Below the pieces are notes generated by a model. That model was not told the DNA's origin. It was given only the letters and a program-made list of their open reading frames with translations, and did not search any database. Positions 32,197 to 39,906 of a stretch of DNA of 64,000 bases are shown here, one piece after another. Position 1 is the first letter of the stretch. Every line of letters starts with the position of its first letter. The translations under genes and the position numbers were made by a program. Origin of the DNA: E44-bin88 sp034419075 (GTDB lineage Bacteria > Chloroflexota > Dehalococcoidia > Dehalococcoidales > BS750m-G39); contig DAOULR010000001.1 in assembly GCA_034419075.1 (NCBI GenBank), positions 12,235 to 76,234 of the forward strand. Direction: 5' to 3'.

Positions 32197-33498
32197 TTAC
32201 TGCATTGTGCCGGGTAACCACAGTGCGATTTGCGGGAGAGCGATGAGGACAGCTATACAAATAGCCTCCGCTATGAGGAACGGGACTATGCTCCGGAATA
32301 TCTTGCCAACTTTGACATTAATGGCTCCAGAGAGCAAAAAGGCATCCATCCCCACCGGCGGGGTAACCAGCCCCATTTCTACAAGTATCACCACTATAAT
32401 CCCAAACCATATCGGGTCAAAGCCGAGGGTATGAACAACCAAGGGGAATATAACGGGGATGCTAAGGATAACCGCCGAGATAATGTCCAGGAACATACCC
32501 AGAATAATGTAAAGGACAACTACACCCAATAAAATGAGATAGCGCGAGACTTCCAGCCCGGCAATAAGCTCGCCCATCGCCGTGGTAAGCTGGCTGACGG
32601 CAAGGAACTTCATCAGGATATAAGCCCCGATGATAAGCAGCATGATCATGGTGGTGGTCTGTGCGGTTTCTAGAATAGCGCTGCGGAACTTCTTGAAGTT
32701 AAGACGCCGCATGGAGACAGTGATAAAAAGAGCGCCGAAGGCACCAACGGCTCCCCCCTCGGTAGGAGTGAAGACCCCCATATAGATACCCCCCAATACC
32801 ACTATGAACAGGAGCACAGTAGGCCAAGTGAGTTTCAGCGACACTATCTTCTTCATCCAGCTGGTCTTCGGCCCCGCCGGCCCCGCCTTGGGGTTACGTA
32901 GCGTGATAAGAAAGATGGCGAGTGCAAACAAACCAGCCAGAAATATTCCCGGGATAAAACCGGCCATATAGAGCTTGCTGATAGAAGTCTCGGTTAGAAT
33001 GCCGTATATGATGAGCACCACGCTGGGGGGGATAAGGAAAGCCAGGCCGCCGGCGCAGGCAATAGAACCAAGCGCCAGATTATCGTCATAATTGTATTTC
33101 CTCATCGACGGCAGGGCTACCTTACCCATGGTGACCAGAGCCGGGGAACTGACGCCGGTGATAGCGGCGAAAGCGGCACAGGCGATAACGGTAGCCATCG
33201 CCAGCCCTCCCCGCAACTGTCCCACCCATCTATAGGCGGTTTCGTAGAGGTCGGCACCAACCCCCGATTCGAAGAGAACCACCCCCATGAAGATATAGAG
33301 TGGGACCGTCGTCATCATGTAGGTAGCCATAGTGGTGAAGGGAATCAGCGATATTACCCCGCAGGCGGGGTCCCAGCCCCTGATGATGACATAGCCGAAA
33401 AAGCCGACCAGGGCCATAGCCGCGCCAACCCACATCCGGGCAAAGATAAAGCCCACCAGCACAACCAGCCCGATAGCGCCAATAAGTTCTGGACTCAC
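32197..33498 (-). CDS. dctM: TRAP transporter large permease DctM
   Basis: The 12-helix channel subunit of a tripartite ATP-independent periplasmic transporter, driven by a sodium or proton gradient. The 433-residue protein has PLYIFMGVVLFESGVG, the conserved AAFAAITGVSSPALVTMG, GGLAFLIPPSVVLIIYG and ILVEMGLVTPPVGMDAFLLSG, all typical of DctM. The GTG start overlaps the dctQ stop by four bases. TRAP systems usually import carboxylates, so this one probably brings in the organic acid degraded by the locus. Confidence 0.93.
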   Translation of the reverse strand: MSPELIGAIGLVVLVGFIFARMWVGAAMALVGFFGYVIIRGWDPACGVISLIPFTTMATYMMTTVPLYIFMGVVLFESGVGADLYETAYRWVGQLRGGLAMATVIACAAFAAITGVSSPALVTMGKVALPSMRKYNYDDNLALGSIACAGGLAFLIPPSVVLIIYGILTETSISKLYMAGFIPGIFLAGLFALAIFLITLRNPKAGPAGPKTSWMKKIVSLKLTWPTVLLFIVVLGGIYMGVFTPTEGGAVGAFGALFITVSMRRLNFKKFRSAILETAQTTTMIMLLIIGAYILMKFLAVSQLTTAMGELIAGLEVSRYLILLGVVVLYIILGMFLDIISAVILSIPVIFPLVVHTLGFDPIWFGIIVVILVEMGLVTPPVGMDAFLLSGAINVKVGKIFRSIVPFLIAEAICIAVLIALPQIALWLPGTMQ

Positions 33499-33962
33499 TT
33501 CTTAAACGCCTCGGATACTCTCTTAACCAGCAGCGCTACTATTGATATGGAAAACATAGCCCAGCCCACTGCCATTACCCAATAAAAGGGGGCCTGTGGC
33601 ACGCTAAGGAGGGAACTGACGTCACTAGAATCTATAGCTGCCGGGAAGCTTTGCCAGGTTATGATAGCGAACATGCCCAGGGCAATAAGTAGCGTGATAT
33701 TGTCAACAATCACCTGAACCCGTCGCGGAAATCGATCCATTATAAAGTCTACCTTGATGTGTTTTTCTTCTAGCGCCGCCCATGCCAGCGCTGGAAAAAC
33801 GATGATTATCATCATTAAACAGGCGAGTTCTGGGGTACCTAGTATCGGCGAGTTAAAAAAATAACGGCCACAGACATTGGCTGTGACCAGTAGCATCATT
33901 ACGATTATTACTCCCGCTGATACATAACCCATCCACCGGCTTAGCTTGTACAGTATCGTCAT
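33495..33962 (-). CDS. dctQ: TRAP transporter small permease DctQ
   Basis: A 155-residue four-helix protein with the DctQ signature region VCGRYFFNSPILGTPELACL and EEKHIKVDFIMDRFPRRVQ. It partners with DctM in the membrane. It lies between dctP and dctM; a 161-base gap to dctP contains an inverted repeat but no gene. Confidence 0.9.
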   Translation of the reverse strand: MTILYKLSRWMGYVSAGVIIVMMLLVTANVCGRYFFNSPILGTPELACLMMIIIVFPALAWAALEEKHIKVDFIMDRFPRRVQVIVDNITLLIALGMFAIITWQSFPAAIDSSDVSSLLSVPQAPFYWVMAVGWAMFSISIVALLVKRVSEAFKK

Positions 33963-34022
33963 TATCTGATCTCCCGACTAGCTCAGGCTAACGATAAACT
34001 ATCCGCTTTAATAACAATCACC

Positions 34023-34095
34023 AGCAAGCTGGAGGGATGAAATGCGGAATAACTTGCCACCAATCCAGGCAATGCGCACCACCCCCCAGCTTGCT
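34023..34095. repeat. Ten-base inverted repeat between dctP and dctQ
   Basis: AGCAAGCTGG at 34023-34032 and CCAGCTTGCT at 34086-34095 are exact reverse complements, 53 bases apart. In the mRNA they could form a long-range stem between the binding-protein and permease genes and contribute to unequal expression. There is no T-run, so it is not a simple terminator. Confidence 0.4.
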
Positions 34096-34123
34096 AAAGG
34101 AGAGACCATGAAGAATATTCTAT

Positions 34124-35164
34124 TTATTCGCTTAATTCGGCTACTAGCTCCAGAGTCCGGTCATATAGCTCTTGCCCGGGTAGCCCGGCAGCTTCGCAGT
34201 CCGCTATCCACTTATCGTGGATTGGCGCCTTAACCAGGTCACGCCAGACATCTAACTGCTCAGGAGTAAGATAGGTGATGGTATGCCCTTCGACCACAGC
34301 CATAGCTTCAACCATGCATATGTCATCCCAGCTTGTCTGGAACTCCAGCCACTTTGGACCTGAGTCTAAGAGTACCTGCTGAAGGCTATTGGGAAGGCCG
34401 TTAAAGAAATCCTTGTTCACAATGACGAACATCGGGGTCATGTTAACGCCACTACCGCCGAACACAGTGTGACACTTCAGCACATCCAGCGCCCCGAAGA
34501 TCCAGCAGACCGGGAAGTGATTGACAACCCCATCAACAACTCCTGTCATCAGAGACGGGGTCATCTCCGGTATCGGTATGTCTGACGCTGTGGCGCCAGC
34601 TTCCGCTAGTGCCGCAACCGTCATCGCCTCAGTACTCATGATCCTCAGACCCTGAGCGTCTTCAGGAGTTACCACCACTTTGTCAATGGTGTGGAGGTGC
34701 GTCGGGGGCATCATCATAAAACTGAGGATCATCAAATTATCATCCCATTCGTCTTCCATCTCGGAAAACTCGTCCATCAGGGTCTGGTAGGCAGCCTCGA
34801 TGTGCTGTTCGGGCCAGCCCATGAAGGGCAGTGACATGACAAGGCCCAGCTGGAAACCCTGCTCGCTGTCAATAACGTAGTGGGCAATGTCACAAACGCC
34901 GTCTATCGTACCCTGATAAGCCTCGGCGTCATTGGCGAGCAAAGCTCCACCATGGATAATATTTATATCAAGTAAGCCCTCACTTTGCTCCTCGACCCAT
35001 GCTCCCCAATCATCCCAGGCCGCGGCCACGGTTGACTCCGCCGGATTGTGGTCGTTAACTGTAACCGTGATTGGCCCGGTGATCTCTTCTTCGCAGGCAG
35101 TGGCGCACAAAGGCAATGCAATTAACGCCAGAATTAACAAACCAAAAATTAGAGTCCTTTTCAT
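34124..35164 (-). CDS. dctP: TRAP transporter substrate-binding lipoprotein DctP
   Basis: A 346-residue extracytoplasmic solute receptor. The N-terminus is a lipoprotein signal (hydrophobic stretch ending LCATAC, with Cys24 as the lipid anchor). The DctP fold shows GLRIMSTEAMTVAALAEAG (the region carrying the carboxylate-binding arginine), a TGVVDGVVNHFP segment and FVIVNKDFFNGLPNSLQQVL. It is the first gene of the minus-strand operon dctP-dctQ-dctM-crotonases-molybdoenzyme-CoA-transferase and is read from the regulated promoter at 35292-35363. Confidence 0.93.
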   Translation of the reverse strand: MKRTLIFGLLILALIALPLCATACEEEITGPITVTVNDHNPAESTVAAAWDDWGAWVEEQSEGLLDINIIHGGALLANDAEAYQGTIDGVCDIAHYVIDSEQGFQLGLVMSLPFMGWPEQHIEAAYQTLMDEFSEMEDEWDDNLMILSFMMMPPTHLHTIDKVVVTPEDAQGLRIMSTEAMTVAALAEAGATASDIPIPEMTPSLMTGVVDGVVNHFPVCWIFGALDVLKCHTVFGGSGVNMTPMFVIVNKDFFNGLPNSLQQVLLDSGPKWLEFQTSWDDICMVEAMAVVEGHTITYLTPEQLDVWRDLVKAPIHDKWIADCEAAGLPGQELYDRTLELVAELSE

Positions 35165-35291
35165 CTTTTGCCTCCTAACTATTTAGTGACTTAAAGATAA
35201 TCCTTTTTTCCTACGATATTTCACCCCCTTCTCGCTTTAGTGGTGGGAGAGCCGAATTCTCTCCACATATTTTCCTGCCAGCTTGTTGCGG

Positions 35292-35363
35292 TAAGTCTAA
35301 CAGATATTATATAATATTATAAAAATTGTCAAGGGGTTGATAATCCATAGCCGTATCAATTTT
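35292..35363 (-). promoter_or_regulatory. Promoter/operator module of the dctP operon (inverted copy 1)
   Basis: These 72 bases match the reverse complement of 38852-38923 at 69 positions. Read on the minus strand they contain TTGACA and TATAAT 15 bases apart, an AT palindrome (ATATTATATAATAT) over the -10 region, and just upstream TTGATA-N11-TATCAA (35337-35359), an inverted repeat of MarR-operator size. The remaining part of the 345-base divergent gap (35165-35509) is AT-rich leader with no gene, plus the promoter at 35446. Confidence 0.75.
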
Positions 35364-35445
35364 TTGTACAAAGTATTCTAGGTACAACTTTAGAGATTGT
35401 CAATATCTATATCGGCAATATATAAGGGTGCCTGCATTCTGCTTG

Positions 35446-35475
35446 TTGAATGTTGGCTAGAATCTATATTACAAT
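35446..35475 (+). promoter_or_regulatory. Promoter of the HMG-CoA-synthase-like gene
   Basis: TTGAAT at 35446-35451 and TACAAT at 35470-35475 are 18 bases apart, each one mismatch from consensus. The start codon lies 35 bases downstream. It is divergent from the dctP module. Confidence 0.5.
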
Positions 35476-35509
35476 AATAGCCCCAATTAGTTTTGAAAGA
35501 GTGTAACAG

Positions 35510-36958
35510 ATGACAGGAATAGGGATCATTGCTTACGGTGTTCATATACCCCGATATCGGTTAAGCCGTAAGACTATCTCCGAAGCTATGGGCTGGCTGA
35601 GCCCTGGAGCCTTACCGGGGGAAAAGGCGGTGGCTAATTATGATGAGGACAGCCTTACTATGGCTGCCACCGCCGGTTTAGATTGCCTCAAGGAGGTCAA
35701 CCGGGCCAGGGTTGATAGCCTCTGCTTCGCCTCCACCACCTTTCCCTATAAGGAGAGAGAGAGCGCCGCTATAATCGCTACAGCCCTTGACCTCAGCCCC
35801 AACATACGTACGGCTGACATGGCTAATTCCCTCAAGGCCGGGACCGAAGCTATCCTCTACGCCGGTGACTCCGTTAAAGCCAAAGGGGCCGGTAATATCT
35901 TGGTCTGCGGCGCCGATTACCGTCTGGGCAAGCCAGGTAGTCCCCAGGAGACAGTCTTCGGGGATGGGGCTGCCGCTTTTCTTCTTGGCAGCAACGGTGT
36001 GATTGCCAGCTTGGAGGGCTGGTATTCCACCTCGTACGATTTTTCGGATTACCGCCGGTCGGAAGGTGATAAATTCGTGCGAGCTGCCGAAGATAGATTC
36101 ATACGGCAAGCAGGTTACACCAAGTTCATCCCTGAGGCTATTTCGGGCTTATTAAAGAAGTATAAGCTGGGAACCAAGGACTTTGCCAAAGTAGCTTACC
36201 CCTGCCTTAACTTTAGAGAACATGCCGCTATAGGGGAAAGGCTGGGCTTTCAGCCGGAACAAATTCAGGAACCTTTGTTTGGCGTGATAGGCGAAACAGG
36301 GGTGGCTTCGCCGCTGATTTTGCTGGTGGCTATGCTGGAGGAGGCTAAGGCCGGTGATAACATCCTCCTCGCCAGCTATGGAAACGGCGCCGAGGCTCTA
36401 TTCTTCAAGGTGACCGAAGAGATAGCCAAGCTAAAGGATAGAGAAAGGCTGAAGAAGTCCCTGGCCGATAGGAGAGAACTAGCCAGCTACGAAAAGTATC
36501 TAGCCTTCCGCGGCATAATTCCGGTAGATGTGGGGGGAGGTGAGGGGGAAGTTGCCCCCACCAAGTTGCCGCTGACATGGAGGGAACGGAAAGCAATCCT
36601 GTCGCTTTATGGCTCCAAATGTAAACGCTGCGGCACTCCCCAGTACCCCCCACAAAGAATCTGCGTCAACCCTGACTGTGGGGCTGTTGATGAGATGGAG
36701 GATTACCGCTTCGCCGATAAGAAGGGGGTCGTTTTCAGTTATACTGCCGATAACGTGGCTTCCTCCATCAGCCCTCCGCTATTATACGGCATGATAGACT
36801 TTGAAGGCGGGGGCAGGTTTGTCTTTGAGCTTGCCGATTGCGATAAGGACTCAATCAGGATAGGTATGCCGGTGGAAATGAGCCTGCGCCGGAAATATAT
36901 AGATGAGCTACGAGGTATCCATGGCTATTTCTGGAAGGCGATACCAATAAGAGAGTGA
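35510..36958 (+). CDS. HMG-CoA-synthase-like protein fused to a DUF35 zinc-ribbon/OB domain
   Basis: A 482-residue fusion. Residues 1 to about 325 are an HMG-CoA-synthase/KAS III-type thiolase fold (GIIAYGVHIPRYRLSR, NYDEDSLTMAATAG). The position of the nucleophilic Cys (CKAGTEA in archaeal enzymes) is Leu108 (SLKAGTEA), so normal condensation chemistry should be lost. Residues from about 360 form DUF35: a zinc ribbon (CKRCGTPQYPP ... CVNPDC) and an OB fold. The thiolase gene follows by 19 bases. In archaea DUF35 bridges thiolase and HMG-CoA synthase, and in steroid degradation it partners Ltp2-type aldolases. Here it may serve as a scaffold or a retro-aldolase. Confidence 0.8.
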   Translation: MTGIGIIAYGVHIPRYRLSRKTISEAMGWLSPGALPGEKAVANYDEDSLTMAATAGLDCLKEVNRARVDSLCFASTTFPYKERESAAIIATALDLSPNIRTADMANSLKAGTEAILYAGDSVKAKGAGNILVCGADYRLGKPGSPQETVFGDGAAAFLLGSNGVIASLEGWYSTSYDFSDYRRSEGDKFVRAAEDRFIRQAGYTKFIPEAISGLLKKYKLGTKDFAKVAYPCLNFREHAAIGERLGFQPEQIQEPLFGVIGETGVASPLILLVAMLEEAKAGDNILLASYGNGAEALFFKVTEEIAKLKDRERLKKSLADRRELASYEKYLAFRGIIPVDVGGGEGEVAPTKLPLTWRERKAILSLYGSKCKRCGTPQYPPQRICVNPDCGAVDEMEDYRFADKKGVVFSYTADNVASSISPPLLYGMIDFEGGGRFVFELADCDKDSIRIGMPVEMSLRRKYIDELRGIHGYFWKAIPIRE

Positions 36959-36977
36959 TAAGTAAGAGGGAGCAGAA

Positions 36978-38189
36978 ATGCCAGAGGGGATAAAGGACAA
37001 GGTTGCCATCATAGGGATGGGGTGTACTAAATTTGGCGAGCTTTGGGATAAGAGCGCCGAGGATTTGATGGTTGAAGCCTTTGAGGAAGCCCTTGAAGAT
37101 GCTGGGATAGAGAAGAAAGATATTCAGGCAGCCTGGCAGGGCAACCAGTTCACCGAGGTCAATATAGGACACAGTGCCATCCCCTTGGCTACTACCCTTA
37201 AGCTACCCTTCATCCCGGTAACACGCGTCGAAAACCTGTGCGCCAGTGGTACGGAGGCCCTTAGAGCCGCCTGTTACGCTGTTGCCTCAGGCGCCTGCGA
37301 TATCGCTCTGGCTCTTGGGGTGGAAAAGATTAAGGATCTGGGCTTCGGGGGTCTTCCCAGGGCTAACGAGGACATAGTGTCCCTCGGCACTAGGGGGAGA
37401 GTCATCTTCCCCAACTGGGTTAACCCCAACCCGGGAATGTTTGCCATGATGGCTAACAGGTATTTCGAGCGGTATGGTCTCAGCATCGAAGAGGGCAAGA
37501 CAACACTGGCTAAGGTATCCGTCAAAAGCCACCACAACGGCTCTATGAACCCCAAGGCCCACCTCCGCCGAGAAATCACCGTGGAAGATGTGCTAAAGGC
37601 CCCCATCATCGCCTGGCCTCTAGGCCTGTTCGACGCCTGTGGTGTAAGTGACGGGTCAGCGGCGGCCATCTTGGTGCGAGCCGATATGGCCAAGAATTTT
37701 AGGCCCGACCCGGTTTACATCAAGGCCCTCCAGGTTGCCGCTGAGTCTGGGGAAAGCCTGTTATACACCGATTATGATTATACTCATGTGGAGACAACCC
37801 GCCGCGCCGCTGCCAAGGCTTACCAGGAAGCCGGCGTTAAGAATCCGCGGGAAGAAATCAGCATGATAGAAGCCCATGACTGTTTCTCCATAACCGAGAT
37901 GGTTACCTACGAAGACCTGATGATATCTCCCCCGGGGAAGGCCAAGGAGGATATTGACTCTGGTTTCTTTGAGCTTGATGGCAAGATTCCCTGCCAGCCC
38001 GATGGCGGTCTAAAGTGCTTTGGTCATCCCATCGGTGCCTCAGGACTCAGGATGCTATATGAAATGTACAAACAGCTTCAAGGCAAAGCGGGGGAAAGAC
38101 AGGTAAAGAATCCCCGGTTGGGACTCACCCACAACCTGGGCGGCCAGCCACCCCTAAGTGTATGCAGTGTCTGTGTCGTAGGTCTTTAG
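36978..38189 (+). CDS. SCP2-type thiolase
   Basis: A 403-residue thiolase of the lipid-transfer/SCP-x group. The nucleophile is Cys88 (VENLCASGTEALRAA), and the His comes from KCFGHPIGASGLRM. The usual second catalytic Cys of the C-x-G motif appears as VCSVCVVG. EAHDCFSITEM is also typical of this group. It forms a pair with the preceding DUF35 fusion and may cleave a beta-ketoacyl-CoA or assist a retro-aldol step. GAGGGAG precedes the ATG. Confidence 0.87.
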   Translation: MPEGIKDKVAIIGMGCTKFGELWDKSAEDLMVEAFEEALEDAGIEKKDIQAAWQGNQFTEVNIGHSAIPLATTLKLPFIPVTRVENLCASGTEALRAACYAVASGACDIALALGVEKIKDLGFGGLPRANEDIVSLGTRGRVIFPNWVNPNPGMFAMMANRYFERYGLSIEEGKTTLAKVSVKSHHNGSMNPKAHLRREITVEDVLKAPIIAWPLGLFDACGVSDGSAAAILVRADMAKNFRPDPVYIKALQVAAESGESLLYTDYDYTHVETTRRAAAKAYQEAGVKNPREEISMIEAHDCFSITEMVTYEDLMISPPGKAKEDIDSGFFELDGKIPCQPDGGLKCFGHPIGASGLRMLYEMYKQLQGKAGERQVKNPRLGLTHNLGGQPPLSVCSVCVVGL

Positions 38190-38226
38190 GTCCTTAAGAG
38201 AAATGAGGTAAGGGCGAAGGGAGACT

Positions 38227-38247
38227 TGAAGTGAAGCTCAGCGGTAA
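38227..38247 (+). repeat. Relic of the SDR gene start
   Basis: TGAAGTGAAGCTCAGCGGTAA matches 39125-39145 (the four bases before and the first 17 of the SDR gene) at 20 of 21 positions. A second short match, GGTCCTTAAGA at 38189-38199 against 39104-39114, lies in the leaders of both. The two repeats bracket the marR cassette. The rest of 38190-38283 has nothing else. Confidence 0.55.
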
Positions 38248-38283
38248 TGAGGGCGTGCCTACCGAACCTCGGCATGTTGGCTA

Positions 38284-38796
38284 TCACTCCTCACTTTTGA
38301 AATCAACAAACTGATTAACTAGGTGCTTTCTAATCTTCCTTAAAGAAGCTGTTAACATCTGCACTTCCTCTTCACCCATTGTAGGCATAGCCGAATTCAT
38401 AACCTCTAGAGTGTCTGGTAGGCTTGTTCTAATTAATTCTAATCCCCTTTTGGTGACGATGATCCTTTTAGTCCTACGGTCTTGGCCGACTAATTCCCTT
38501 TTCACCAAACCGTCTCTCTCGAGGACATCAATGATCTGGGTAATAGTCTGTTTGGACCGGAGTAACATCCTGCTTAAATCTGTCGGCTTCATTACCCCGC
38601 CGTGTATTATCAACGTATGCATGATATCAAATCGGCTCCGGTTCTGGCCGATTGTCCTTGCTTTCGCAGTTATATACTTATCCAAGAGCCAGCCAGCATT
38701 GAGAAGTTGAACAACTAGTCTAAATCTCAAATTATCACCTATCGCTCTAATATCCTCAGCTAAAGATGCCAAGTCGCCGTTGAATTTATCAGTCAT
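38284..38796 (-). CDS. MarR-family transcriptional regulator
   Basis: A 170-residue winged-helix regulator: recognition helix region MKPTDLSRMLLRSKQTITQI, wing LVKRELVGQDRRTKRIIVTKRG, and dimerisation helices at both ends. The start at 38796 (MTDKFNGDLASL) is set by AAGGAG seven bases upstream; a longer reading adds 13 unlikely residues. It lies divergent to the SDR operon, with the 72-base operator module between them, and the same module precedes dctP, so both operons are likely targets. MarR proteins usually respond to phenolic or acyl-CoA ligands. Confidence 0.9.
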   Translation of the reverse strand: MTDKFNGDLASLAEDIRAIGDNLRFRLVVQLLNAGWLLDKYITAKARTIGQNRSRFDIMHTLIIHGGVMKPTDLSRMLLRSKQTITQIIDVLERDGLVKRELVGQDRRTKRIIVTKRGLELIRTSLPDTLEVMNSAMPTMGEEEVQMLTASLRKIRKHLVNQFVDFKSEE

Positions 38797-38851
38797 TGTA
38801 TGTCTCCTTAGATTAACTGATTCCGTACTATTCAATACACAATTTTAAAGC

Positions 38852-38923
38852 AAAATTGATACGGCTATGAATTATCAACCCCTTGACAATTCTTATATTA
38901 TTATATAATATCTGTTAGACTTA
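38852..38923 (+). promoter_or_regulatory. Promoter/operator module of the SDR operon (copy 2)
   Basis: Near-identical reverse complement of 35292-35363. On the plus strand TTGATA-N11-TATCAA (38856-38878) is followed by TTGACA (38883-38888) and TATAAT (38904-38909), 15 bases apart. It lies between divergent marR and the SDR gene. The rest of the 332-base gap (38924-39128) is a 200-base leader with one doubtful 31-codon reading frame and no supported gene. Confidence 0.75.
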
Positions 38924-39128
38924 GCGCAATATCAAGTTAGAAATTCAGGGACCCAGTGAAATCTGGGCAAACCGTATCACATCGCTAGCTGTTTTGCAAG
39001 TGGTGAAGAGTTTTCGATGGGCTTGGAGGTTAAGGCGATACCGGGCAAGAAGATAATGGCAGAAACAAGGTTGTTGCTGGAAGTTCTGCCTAGTTTCAGA
39101 AACGGTACTTAAGAAAGGGGAAGCTGAA

Positions 39129-39890
39129 ATGAAGCTCAGCGGTAAGGTAGCCGTTGTTACCGGCAGCAGCCGAGGGATAGGCAAAGCTATTGCCATAGGT
39201 TTGGCCAAGGAAGGTGCCAAGGTCGTTGTTGCCGCTCGAGCGGAAACAGAAAACGAAAAGTTACCGGGGACGATATACAAAACGGCCGACGAAATCCAGG
39301 CCTCGGGAGGCTCGGCACTGCCAATAAAGTGTGACGTGACTGACGAGCAGAGCGTCAATGATATGGTGCAAAAAGCTCTGGCGGAATTTGGCCGCCTGGA
39401 TATTCTGGTCAACAACGCCGCGGTTGCCTTTTATTATCCGGTAATAGAAACGCCCCTGAAGCGCTGGGAACTGGTGCTGAGGGTTGGCTTAACTGGTGCC
39501 TTTCTCTGCTCAAAAGCAGTCCTGCCTAAAATGATAGAACAAAAGAGTGGCAGCATCATTAACATCTCCTCGCTGGCGGCCGACCAGCGGGTTCTCAGAG
39601 AGGTCTCTACGGGTGTGGCCTATGCCGTCACCAAAGCTGGACTCGACCGCTTCACCCGGGGTCTAGCCGCCGAGGTGGGGTGGTATAATATTGCCGCCAA
39701 TGCCGTCAAGCCGGCGGGAGTAGTCGATACGGAGGGGATGAGATTATGGCAGCCGAATGCAGATAAGTCACGGTGGGAGCCGCCGGACCGGATGGTAAAA
39801 GTGGTAATTTTCTTGGCCGGACAGGATGCTAAAGGTGTTACCGGTGTCGTCGCCACCGATGAAGAATTTTGTGTCTGGCACGGACTATAA
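39129..39890 (+). CDS. Short-chain dehydrogenase/reductase
   Basis: A 253-residue NAD(P)-dependent oxidoreductase. The cofactor motif is TGSSRGIGKA, the structural motif NNAA, and the catalytic residues are Ser in NISS and Tyr-Lys in YAVTK. Such enzymes handle hydroxy/keto groups on rings or acyl chains, and in bile-acid and steroid loci act as hydroxysteroid dehydrogenases. It is the first gene after the MarR-linked promoter and is followed by the HpaB-family gene after 16 bases. A relic of its start lies at 38227. Confidence 0.9.
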   Translation: MKLSGKVAVVTGSSRGIGKAIAIGLAKEGAKVVVAARAETENEKLPGTIYKTADEIQASGGSALPIKCDVTDEQSVNDMVQKALAEFGRLDILVNNAAVAFYYPVIETPLKRWELVLRVGLTGAFLCSKAVLPKMIEQKSGSIINISSLAADQRVLREVSTGVAYAVTKAGLDRFTRGLAAEVGWYNIAANAVKPAGVVDTEGMRLWQPNADKSRWEPPDRMVKVVIFLAGQDAKGVTGVVATDEEFCVWHGL

Positions 39891-39906
39891 TAGAGAGGAC
39901 TTTTAG

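Noticed and set aside
34042..34233. Plus-strand reading frame of 63 codons across the dctP 3' end
   Set aside because: It runs antisense into dctP, shows no family resemblance, and the gap sequence is better explained by an inverted repeat.
39030..39112. Short 31-codon reading frame in the SDR leader (around MGLEVKAIPGKK)
   Set aside because: No ribosome site and no recognisable product; the region is a plain leader between promoter and SDR start.
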